A stretch of 64,000 nt of DNA, taken from the IMG/VR virus record IMGVR_UViG_3300025117_000601, positions 1 to 64,000 of that record; one strand, 5' to 3'. This document shows, piece by piece, positions 57,459-64,000 of the stretch. Origin of the DNA: a virus. Every line of letters starts with the position of its first letter. Within the stretch, counting starts at the first letter, position 1. The notes under the pieces were generated by a model. It ran no database searches. It saw only the letters and a program-made list of their open reading frames with translations, and was not told the DNA's origin. Made by a program: the position numbers and the translations under genes.

Positions 57459-57953
57459 GTGGTGAATAATACTGATATATTGGAAGTGCCAATGGACGAA
57501 CTATTATTAGTGCGGGAATTTCTTAAAGAAAATGACTATTGTATTATAGCAGAGATTACCGATCACGGTTGTATAGTTGTTTTTCCAGTTAGCTTGGATA
57601 TGGACGATGAATTTTATGAATATGTAATTGAGGACGGCAAGTTAAATGGAGTGGAATACCCAAAGTACGCAATCCGCCCATTTATTCTCTCTGCCATATT
57701 CCGCCGTGCTACCCTAATGATGTATGACCCCGACGCCATATCTTTTAATGTTGACGATGATGAAGTGTGTGAGGGGCGTTTTATGGACTCTATTCTTATT
57801 GATTTAACCGATGAAGAATTAACTAAGGAAGCCTCTCTGGTTTGGTTAATAACAGAATGTGTACGGGATGGTTTTACTAGAGCTAACTATAAAACTGCTA
57901 AGAAGCGTAAAATTGTAGAGGGGTACAACATAATAAAAGAATTGTTCGTCTAG
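57459..57953 (+). CDS. Acidic hypothetical protein (164 aa)
   Basis: GTG 57459 or 57462, immediately after the promoter, so translation must begin without a normal Shine-Dalgarno. Very acidic. No domain recognised. First gene of the segment that carries the second SSB. Confidence 0.55.
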   Translation: MVNNTDILEVPMDELLLVREFLKENDYCIIAEITDHGCIVVFPVSLDMDDEFYEYVIEDGKLNGVEYPKYAIRPFILSAIFRRATLMMYDPDAISFNVDDDEVCEGRFMDSILIDLTDEELTKEASLVWLITECVRDGFTRANYKTAKKRKIVEGYNIIKELFV

Positions 57954-58007
57954 TTCATATCGTAGAGTTTGGCATTATTTATTTATTATAACTTGGGAGG
58001 CTTGATA

Positions 58008-58361
58008 ATGAACAAATGTCATTTTATTGGTCGTTTTACACTGGACCCAGAAGTAGAGAAGATCGTCAACGATAATGATAGGGAAACCTCAGTGGTGAAC
58101 TTCACGTTGGCAATAAACAGGCGGTTTCGCAAAAATAATGGTGAAATTGGTAAAAACGTTGTATATCTAGACTTTGAGGCTTGGGATAGTGGGGCCGAGG
58201 TAATATGTAAAAACTTTAGGGCTGGTGACGCTATTATAGTCCATGCGTCCGCCAGAAGTACCCCCATTGAAGCATACGACGGCAGTAATGTTAATAAGGT
58301 GACTTTCAGAGTAGAAGAATTTAGTTTTCCCAGTGAACAAAATCTTGTTACAAGAGATTAG
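58008..58361 (+). CDS. Second single-stranded DNA-binding protein
   Basis: ATG 58008 after GGGAGG. OB-fold pattern: C-H-F-I-G-R-F-T-L-D-P-E-V, V-V-N-F-T-L-A-I-N-R-R-F, V-Y-L-D-F-E-A-W-D. 117 aa and no acidic DDDLPI-type tip, unlike the SSB at 17655, so it may not recruit the usual SSB partners. Confidence 0.78.
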   Translation: MNKCHFIGRFTLDPEVEKIVNDNDRETSVVNFTLAINRRFRKNNGEIGKNVVYLDFEAWDSGAEVICKNFRAGDAIIVHASARSTPIEAYDGSNVNKVTFRVEEFSFPSEQNLVTRD

Positions 58362-58381
58362 TTATAGATAAATCTATTATT

Positions 58382-60085
58382 ATGGGCGATAAATTAAATA
58401 TACTTTGGGTGGGCGAATTCTCGTTATTGAACACGGGCTACTCGGTCTACGCGAGAGAATTATTATCCAGATTATATCAAACAAACAAGTTTCACCTAAA
58501 TGAACTAGCATGTTACGGCGAGCCAGGCGACCCTAAACAATTTGATGTACCGTGGACTGTTTACGGCAATTTACCACCAAGATATTTTTTACCACCAAAC
58601 GAGCAAGAAGAACAAACATATAAAAGTAATCCAATAAATCAATTCGGAGAATGGAGGTTTAATGAGGTGGCGTTAGACTGTAGGGCAGATGTAGTTATTT
58701 CTGTAACTGATCCGTGGATGAATTCATATCAGGGTCTTTCACCCTACCGTCGTCTTTTCCATCAAGTTATGATGCCCACACTGGATTCCGTACACCAATC
58801 TGAGCATATGTTAGCTCAATATATACAAGCTGATGGTTTGCTGGCTTATGAGAATTTTGGCAGGGAGGTTATAGAAAATGAGAGCGGAGGAACCTGTAAA
58901 GTGTTTGATATTGCTCCTATGGGCGCAAACGAACTTTTTAAGCCAGTGTTAAATAAGAGGGAGCATAAACAGATACTTGGACTAGACCCCACCAGTATTG
59001 TAATTGGCACGACAATGAGGAACCAGAAGAGGAAACTCTTCCCTGACCTTATACAAAGTTTTGCTGTATTAGTTGATAAAAATAAGGATATAGCCAATAA
59101 TTTATATTTATACTTACACACTTCATATCCAGACCTTTCCTGCTTTAATATTCCACAGTTAATAAGAGAAAGTGGGGTCGGAAATAAGATATACTTTACT
59201 TATATATGTAAACATTGTGGATATTTTCAACCGACACTCTGGAGAGATTGTCGTGCGTATTGTCCAAGATGTGGTAAATTTGCGTTAGGAATGGCAGACA
59301 CGCAGAAGGGAGCGACAACCGAACAGTTAGCCGCTGTATATAATTTGTTTGATGTTTATGTACAATATAGTTTAGTAGAAGGCTTTGGTGCCCCGATGGT
59401 CGAGGCGGCATCTTGCGGAGTTCCTGTTTTTGGTCCAAACTATTCCGCCACAGCAAGCGTTGTTAGCAGGTTAGGAGGAACGCTTATTGACATCGACAGA
59501 TATTTCTATGAACCAGAAACGTCATTTACCAGAAGTTATCCATCGAATAATAACTTAATTGCTAAACTATCAGATTTTATCCATCTCCCAGAGCAAATTC
59601 GTTTGCGTAAAGGTCGCCAATCCCACCTTCTTGCTAAACAACACTATGACTGGGATAAGACGGCGGAAACGTGGATGAGATACCTAGATAATGTAAAAGT
59701 GGAAAATAAATGGGGTTTACCCCCCCGTTTACACCAACCCAATCTTAACGTCCCACAATTACCCTCTATCGAAATGTTCTTACAATGGTGTATAGCTAAT
59801 GTGTTGGGAGAACCCGAAAAGGGCGACTCGTATTTTGCAACAAAACTAGCCCGCGATCTCAACTATGGAGCCACAATATATAACGCGGGCGGTCCCTGTG
59901 CCGATGATATGTCTCACACAAGCGAAATACCCACCTATAAACCATTCGGACCCAAAGAGCTAGTTAATTATTTAGCATTTTTGTGCGAACGCCGTAATAG
60001 ATATGAACTTATGAGGGTGAATTACGACAAAGTGGAAAAGCCAGCGTTTATTCAGTTGAAAAAGGTTGACGATAAAAACCTATAA
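58382..60085 (+). CDS. GT4-like glycosyltransferase with inserted zinc ribbon
   Basis: GT-B glycosyltransferase: G-E-F-S-L-L-N-T-G-Y-S near residue 11, P-M-G-A-N-E-L-F-K-P near 180, and donor site Y-S-L-V-E-G-F-G-A-P-M-V-E-A-A-S-C-G near 325-342. Between the two beta strands of the C-domain is a zinc ribbon: C-K-H-C-G and C-P-R-C-G (about 277-299). A 150-residue C-terminal extension follows. Cytoplasmic. Acceptor unknown. Confidence 0.78.
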   Translation: MGDKLNILWVGEFSLLNTGYSVYARELLSRLYQTNKFHLNELACYGEPGDPKQFDVPWTVYGNLPPRYFLPPNEQEEQTYKSNPINQFGEWRFNEVALDCRADVVISVTDPWMNSYQGLSPYRRLFHQVMMPTLDSVHQSEHMLAQYIQADGLLAYENFGREVIENESGGTCKVFDIAPMGANELFKPVLNKREHKQILGLDPTSIVIGTTMRNQKRKLFPDLIQSFAVLVDKNKDIANNLYLYLHTSYPDLSCFNIPQLIRESGVGNKIYFTYICKHCGYFQPTLWRDCRAYCPRCGKFALGMADTQKGATTEQLAAVYNLFDVYVQYSLVEGFGAPMVEAASCGVPVFGPNYSATASVVSRLGGTLIDIDRYFYEPETSFTRSYPSNNNLIAKLSDFIHLPEQIRLRKGRQSHLLAKQHYDWDKTAETWMRYLDNVKVENKWGLPPRLHQPNLNVPQLPSIEMFLQWCIANVLGEPEKGDSYFATKLARDLNYGATIYNAGGPCADDMSHTSEIPTYKPFGPKELVNYLAFLCERRNRYELMRVNYDKVEKPAFIQLKKVDDKNL

Positions 60086-60100
60086 AAAAGGAGAGTGTTT

Positions 60101-60295
60101 ATGCTTATTCAGTGGTACAAATTTGATGAAACAGCCCGTATTTTTGAGCACGATAACTCAATGATGTTGTGTGAATTTCCTTATGTAAAATCAGTAGATG
60201 TTCTCAATAATAAAATACTACAGTTGGGGGTCCGTCGTCGTGGAAAGTGGCAAAAGACCGAATGGGGTTACGAGGCTAAATTGCGCAAGAAATAA
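60101..60295 (+). CDS. Small hypothetical protein (64 aa)
   Basis: ATG 60101 after AAGGAG. Basic C-terminus, beta-rich. No recognised family. Confidence 0.5.
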   Translation: MLIQWYKFDETARIFEHDNSMMLCEFPYVKSVDVLNNKILQLGVRRRGKWQKTEWGYEAKLRKK

Positions 60296-60308
60296 GTAGG
60301 AGATATAT

Positions 60309-60692
60309 ATGGGAATTGTTAATAAGTTGAAAACTCTAGTTTTCCGCACAACCAAACCCCAAAACCCGACTACCTTAACCGAGTGTTTCCCTGCTTTACT
60401 AACCCTACTAGACGACAGCACCGTCAACCAAATAAGGGATTGTACAGAGGACGAAATGCCCTCGTGGCACTTTTCTTTGGGAATGTGGTTAAGAAATAAT
60501 TGGGGGTTGTGGCAAGATTCTCCGCTTAAACGGTGGTTTGAGTCAAAAGGAATTTATCACGCAGACGATATGAGTGGGATTATTTTAGACTCATTTTGGC
60601 GTCACTTACATGGAAAACCAATCGAGTTAGAATCACAAATTAAGTATTATCAAGATTATTGGGATAGGCAGGAGAAGTCTAGTGCTGACTAA
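60309..60692 (+). CDS. DUF6794-like phage protein (127 aa)
   Basis: The segment M-W-L-R-N-N-W-G-L-W, S-P-L-K-R-W-F, G-I-Y-H-A-D-D-M-S-G-I-I-L, then K-P-I-E-L-E-S-Q-I matches a small conserved domain that I recall as DUF6794 (from memory). Function unknown. Confidence 0.6.
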   Translation: MGIVNKLKTLVFRTTKPQNPTTLTECFPALLTLLDDSTVNQIRDCTEDEMPSWHFSLGMWLRNNWGLWQDSPLKRWFESKGIYHADDMSGIILDSFWRHLHGKPIELESQIKYYQDYWDRQEKSSAD

Positions 60693-60885
60693 AGAGGAAG
60701 CCGAAAACTGGGTGTGGGATAAAATCGAAAACGGAATGTCGTCGGTGAGGAAAGAGTATAGGGAAAAATTTGGAATAGGCGAAATAGCCGAAGATATGTG
60801 GGACAAAAACACAACATTTCAATACGGCATTGAGTACGGTATGTTAATCGCTATAGCTAAAATTTATGGAGAACTAATTAAATGA
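60682..60885 (+). CDS. Small hypothetical protein (67 aa)
   Basis: GTG start overlapping the upstream gene. Helical, ends in a hydrophobic helix (G-M-L-I-A-I-A-K-I). No recognised family. Confidence 0.5.
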   Translation: MLTKEEAENWVWDKIENGMSSVRKEYREKFGIGEIAEDMWDKNTTFQYGIEYGMLIAIAKIYGELIK

Positions 60886-61139
60886 AAAAAATTAGTATTG
60901 TGCTACTCGAACGCGATATTCACCCAAAAGGGTACACCCTATTATCTCTTCCGACAGAAAAAGACATATGGGAAAAGATATTTGAGGTGTGTGTTAAAGA
61001 AAATTACCAATATTTACATCATTTTGTATTAGAGGGGTGGGAAGAAGACGAGTCTTTACCAAAATACGAATCCCCAAGCGGACCTATACCTTGTGGTAAA
61101 TACACTTATTATGTTGAAATTTATGCGCAGGAGAAATAA
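60882..61139 (+). CDS. Hypothetical protein (85 aa)
   Basis: ATG overlaps the previous stop (ATGA). Mixed alpha/beta. No recognised family; lies in a tightly coupled run of small genes. Confidence 0.5.
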   Translation: MKKISIVLLERDIHPKGYTLLSLPTEKDIWEKIFEVCVKENYQYLHHFVLEGWEEDESLPKYESPSGPIPCGKYTYYVEIYAQEK

Positions 61140-61140
61140 G

Positions 61141-61509
61141 ATGAGTAATAAAAAGAGAATTTATACCTGCTGCCCACATGAAGGTTGTGGCGGCTTTCAA
61201 GAAACCCTATCTTTTCTACATAGATTTGGCATTGAGGCGGCTCCACAACTAGATGATGACGGACACTACCTAGAGTTTTCCCTGCCAAAAAAGTGGTCGT
61301 TAGCCAAACGGCGTAATTTTAATATAAAACTAAACGACCGTATTAAGATAGGGGATGATGATGGACTTTTGTGTGATATGTGTAAAACATATATGTTTAA
61401 TGGTTTAATAACCTTTAAATGTGAATGTGGTAATGAGTTCACGGCCTGTAATGAATGTTTTGAAAAGAAAACCGTTCGTTGTATAAATTGTGGTGGAGGA
61501 ATGGAATGA
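61141..61509 (+). CDS. Double zinc-ribbon protein (122 aa)
   Basis: ATG 61141; the frame reaches back to 61093 without a good start. Cys pairs: C-C-P-H-E-G-C near the start, C-D-M-C, C-E-C-G, C-N-E-C and C-I-N-C-G at the end, giving two or three zinc sites. Overlaps the glycosyltransferase start. Function unknown. Confidence 0.55.
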   Translation: MSNKKRIYTCCPHEGCGGFQETLSFLHRFGIEAAPQLDDDGHYLEFSLPKKWSLAKRRNFNIKLNDRIKIGDDDGLLCDMCKTYMFNGLITFKCECGNEFTACNECFEKKTVRCINCGGGME

Positions 61510-62651
61510 AGGTTCTATTTATTGGTGTCTATAGAGATAATACGGGCTACGCACACGCATCCCAGAGCTATCTATTGGCTATGGACGCGGCTGGTATTGA
61601 GGTAGTGCCACGATGCCTTAAACTTAACAATGTACAAGGTGAAGTGCCAGCCCGTATACTTGAATTAGAAAAACAGTCAGATAAAGACTGTAATGTGTGT
61701 ATTCAATGTTGTTTGCCCCATCAATGGGATTATAGTGGACACTTCTCCAAAAATGTTGGCATCTTCTTTTGGGAAACTAGCCATTTCAGAAATTCACCGT
61801 GGGCAGAACATATCAACTTAATGGACGAGGTTTGGGTGTGTTGTGAGCAAAACGTGTTCGCCGCCCGCAATAGTAATGTAAATGTACCAACACACATAAT
61901 TCCCATTCCTTGCGACATAAATAAGTACCACCAACAATATGAGCGGTTAAACATACCAGAGTCAAACGACAAATTTGTCTTTTATTATATAGGTGAGGCC
62001 AACACTCGTAAAAACCTTCCTGCTTTACTAAAGGCTTTCCATTCAGAATTTCACCCGCACGAGAATGTAGTATTGTGTTTAAAGGTTAATATGCCCGGAA
62101 TGTCGCCACAGGACTGTGCAAAAAATGTGCAGGAAATGTGTATGAGGGTGAAGTCTGGATTAAAAATTTATTCCAATCTAGAAAACTATCATAAAGATGT
62201 AATCATTACCGCGAACATGACAGAATTGGAAATTATGAGATTACACCATACTTGTGATTGTTATGTACAGCCATCATTCGGGGAAGCATGGGGTCAACCC
62301 TCGTTTGACGCAATGGCAATGGGTAAGACTCCACTCATTACCTCCAAAACTGGAATGTGCGACTGGGTGGAGAAAATAGATGATGATCCAGACCAAACCC
62401 CAATAACTGGCGGAATTGTAGTACCATCCCACGAAGTGCCCGTATTTGGTATGGTAGACACCTTTGATAATCTTTACTGCGGAAATGAAAAATGGCAGGA
62501 GATTTCAGTGGTTGAATTACGACGGCATATGCGTAGTATATATGAAAAACCTGAATACAGAGAGCAGCTATCCAATAATGGCGTAGATTTAGCACATGAT
62601 TATAGTTATGAGAAGATTGGACAGAAAATCAAGGATATACTAACGGTGTAG
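61506..62651 (+). CDS. Glycosyltransferase, GT4-like
   Basis: ATG 61506 overlapping the previous stop. GT-B: G-V-Y-R-D-N-T-G-Y-A near residue 7, G-I-F-F-W-E-T, I-G-E-A-N-T-R-K-N-L-P-A and the donor site Q-P-S-F-G-E-A-W-G-Q-P-S-F-D-A-M-A-M-G near 258-276. 381 aa. Followed by a DUF1937-like gene and a methyltransferase; acceptor unknown. Confidence 0.8.
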   Translation: MKVLFIGVYRDNTGYAHASQSYLLAMDAAGIEVVPRCLKLNNVQGEVPARILELEKQSDKDCNVCIQCCLPHQWDYSGHFSKNVGIFFWETSHFRNSPWAEHINLMDEVWVCCEQNVFAARNSNVNVPTHIIPIPCDINKYHQQYERLNIPESNDKFVFYYIGEANTRKNLPALLKAFHSEFHPHENVVLCLKVNMPGMSPQDCAKNVQEMCMRVKSGLKIYSNLENYHKDVIITANMTELEIMRLHHTCDCYVQPSFGEAWGQPSFDAMAMGKTPLITSKTGMCDWVEKIDDDPDQTPITGGIVVPSHEVPVFGMVDTFDNLYCGNEKWQEISVVELRRHMRSIYEKPEYREQLSNNGVDLAHDYSYEKIGQKIKDILTV

Positions 62652-62654
62652 AAT

Positions 62655-62984
62655 ATGAAAAAGATATATTTAGCTACCCCTTATTCTGATTCAGACCCAG
62701 CCGTAATGGAGGCTAGATTTGAAGCCGTAACCCGCAAGGCTGGACAAATTATAAACTGGGGCTATATAGTTTATTCCCCAGTTACTTCTTGCCATCCAGT
62801 AGCGGTTAGGTGTTCGCTCCCAAGAGGATTTGATTATTGGCAACAATTTGACGAAACATTTATCGAATGGTGCGACGAATTATGGGTATTACAATTAGAT
62901 GGTTGGCGAGAATCGGTTGGGGTAAAGGCGGAAGTAAAAATAGCAGAAAAACTACACAAACCAGCGGTATACATAAATGTGTGA
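62655..62984 (+). CDS. DUF1937-like (deoxyribosyltransferase-fold) protein
   Basis: Y-L-A-T-P-Y-S near the start, then V-Y-S-P-V-T-S-C-H-P and W-C-D-E-L-W-V-L-Q-L-D-G-W-R-E-S, E-V-K-I-A-E-K-L-H-K-P. This is the DUF1937 pattern, a small relative of nucleoside 2-deoxyribosyltransferases. 109 aa. Could hydrolyse or transfer nucleoside bases; substrate not known. The 3698 gene is the other member in this window. Confidence 0.75.
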   Translation: MKKIYLATPYSDSDPAVMEARFEAVTRKAGQIINWGYIVYSPVTSCHPVAVRCSLPRGFDYWQQFDETFIEWCDELWVLQLDGWRESVGVKAEVKIAEKLHKPAVYINV

Positions 62985-63558
62985 TAATTTGTTGAATATT
63001 TTTTCCGAAGGCTGGGAAAGTGGCATTTCGGACGGAACGGCTTGCGGATATGGCTCTACTAAAGAACACACTCGTAATATAGTGGCTAAATTAGATAAAT
63101 TATTTAGTATATATGAAGAATGTGGAGAAGTATTAGTTATAAATGATGCTGGAGCGGGAGATTGCCATTGGATAAAGGAATTAGTAGATAAATACGATAA
63201 ATATGTAGACTATTTGGGTTATGATTATCACCCAAGATTGCCCAATATAATTAAATTGGATTTTTGCACTGAGTTAATGAGGCCGTGTAATGTTATTTTA
63301 TGTCGAGATGTTTTTCAGCACTTACCAAATAGTATGATTATTTCGGCATTAAAAAACTTTAGACAAACCGCTAAATGGTTAATATCTACAACCTTTACTA
63401 ATGATGATATAAATAACTATGATAGACCATATACCCCAGTAATGAAACACTCTAAGATGGATTTAAGACTGTTGCCGTTCGGGTTGGGCGAACCGCAAGG
63501 GTGGATTGAGGAAACCTACACATCGAAGTTTTTGGCCGTATGGGTGTTACAACCATGA
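62977..63558 (+). CDS. Class I SAM-dependent methyltransferase-like protein
   Basis: GTG start overlapping the previous gene. V-I-N-D-A-G-A-G-D-C-H-W-I (about 50-62) is a SAM-binding motif I; L-C-R-D-V-F-Q-H-L-P-N-S matches motif IV region. 193 aa. Its neighbours (glycosyltransferases) suggest sugar methylation. Confidence 0.7.
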   Translation: MCDNLLNIFSEGWESGISDGTACGYGSTKEHTRNIVAKLDKLFSIYEECGEVLVINDAGAGDCHWIKELVDKYDKYVDYLGYDYHPRLPNIIKLDFCTELMRPCNVILCRDVFQHLPNSMIISALKNFRQTAKWLISTTFTNDDINNYDRPYTPVMKHSKMDLRLLPFGLGEPQGWIEETYTSKFLAVWVLQP

Positions 63559-63956
63559 AAAATTATACGCAAGAAGAACTAGACCATATTAAAAAAGAAT
63601 TGTCACAAGGCTTAAACCCTTGGGGATTCGACCAATTAGCCCGAGTTCAATTTTATTTAGAAGTCCAGTGCGGGATGTTGGATGATCCAGAAGATAAAAA
63701 GCCAGAATGGTCAAAACTGCCAGAAGAATACTTGTGTTATGGGGATAGAGTAAAGATAATTTGGCAGGGAAGTTATGAAGGTATGGAAGATTACGGATAT
63801 ATAACGGCAATTCCTAGTTATGAAGATTCTTGGGACATGGCTGGTTTGATACACATACCGCAGCCTTGGTGCGAAAAGGGCGGGGCGGAACCAGAGTGGA
63901 TAACATTATGGGAGTTGGTCACTAATTCTTATGTACAAAAGATTGTGAAGTTATGA
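63555..63956 (+). CDS. Hypothetical protein (133 aa)
   Basis: ATG 63555 overlaps the previous stop. Trp/Pro-rich middle, with an SH3-like Y-G-D-R-V-K-I-I-W-Q-G-S-Y. No recognised domain; ends in an ATGA junction with the next gene. Confidence 0.5.
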   Translation: MKNYTQEELDHIKKELSQGLNPWGFDQLARVQFYLEVQCGMLDDPEDKKPEWSKLPEEYLCYGDRVKIIWQGSYEGMEDYGYITAIPSYEDSWDMAGLIHIPQPWCEKGGAEPEWITLWELVTNSYVQKIVKL

Positions 63957-64000
63957 CAGACCACCTTAAAATTTGTGCAGACAAATCTTGTAGAATAAAA
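63953..64000 (+). CDS. Start of a gene cut by the window edge
   Basis: ATG 63953 overlaps the previous stop in the same ATGA style as elsewhere and stays open for 16 codons to the edge (M-T-D-H-L-K-I-C-A-D-K-S-C). A Cys pair is already visible. Identity unknown. Confidence 0.5.
   Translation, partial: MTDHLKICADKSCRIK

Noticed and set aside
1-64000. CRISPR array, tRNA or rRNA genes, insertion sequences
   Set aside because: No direct-repeat/spacer pattern, no T-loop consensus in gaps, no transposase or terminal inverted repeats were seen; mobile elements are of the homing-endonuclease kind only.

Overview
The window is almost certainly a piece of a large tailed-phage genome (Caudoviricetes). 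All supportable genes lie on the + strand, are short to medium in length, are packed with ATGA-type overlaps, and use ATG/GTG/TTG starts. The content is phage replication and nucleotide metabolism plus dozens of small unknown proteins. TAA, TAG and TGA all act as stops (standard code). Base composition is AT-rich. Two secreted trypsin-like proteases, an ExbB/ExbD-like pair, a possible Tat signal and several Sec signals suggest a Gram-negative-type host with an energised inner membrane; the host itself cannot be named. No capsid, tail or terminase gene is recognisable, except perhaps a ClpP-like protease that could be a head protease. No tRNA or CRISPR was seen.

Layout. 0-6.6 kb: DRB0094-type RNA ligase, a vWA protein split by a frame change, dUTPase, a deoxyribosyltransferase fused to a homing endonuclease whose AP2 tail is out of frame, and a second endonuclease remnant. 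6.6-16 kb: envelope-related genes (two trypsin-like proteases, an ExbB/ExbD-like triad), GMP reductase and an FkbM methyltransferase. 16-18 kb: small genes and SSB, separated by unusual 5-nt-periodic intergenic arrays. 18-24 kb: Dam methylase, glycosyltransferases, papain-like protease, phosphoribosyltransferase. 24-30 kb: two sigma-like factors, ThyX, a FeeM-like acyltransferase, a ClpP-like protease, a secreted thioredoxin-like protein and a structured RNA candidate. 30-36 kb: PQ-loop protein, dCMP deaminase, class II ribonucleotide reductase, DNA methylase. 36-39 kb: small unknown genes. 39-57 kb: replication and recombination (RecA, nuclease, DnaB helicase, primase, dNMP kinase, RecB/Cas4-like nuclease, and DNA polymerase III alpha in two parts with a DnaQ-type exonuclease gene between them), invaded by several homing-type nucleases. 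57-64 kb: second SSB, two glycosyltransferases, a DUF1937-like protein and a methyltransferase.

How it works together. Class II RNR, dCMP deaminase, dUTPase, ThyX, dNMP kinase and probably the deoxyribosyltransferase-like proteins would supply dNTPs to a phage-encoded Pol III-type replisome. Four glycosyltransferases with FkbM and class I methyltransferases could decorate DNA, virion or host glycans. Near-consensus sigma70 promoters (about 6.64, 8.93, 24.02 and 57.42 kb) imply use of host RNA polymerase.

The most unusual signal is a family of six intergenic elements at 10.75 kb and 16.1-17.6 kb. Each has about 11 pentanucleotide units of the form GTNNN, followed by a hairpin with a constant pentaloop (usually GAAAA) and co-varying stems. 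In the clearest cases the start codon lies two bases after the hairpin and the Shine-Dalgarno sequence lies inside it. This looks like an undescribed RNA-level translational control system, reminiscent in geometry, though not proven in mechanism, of the 11-fold TRAP target.
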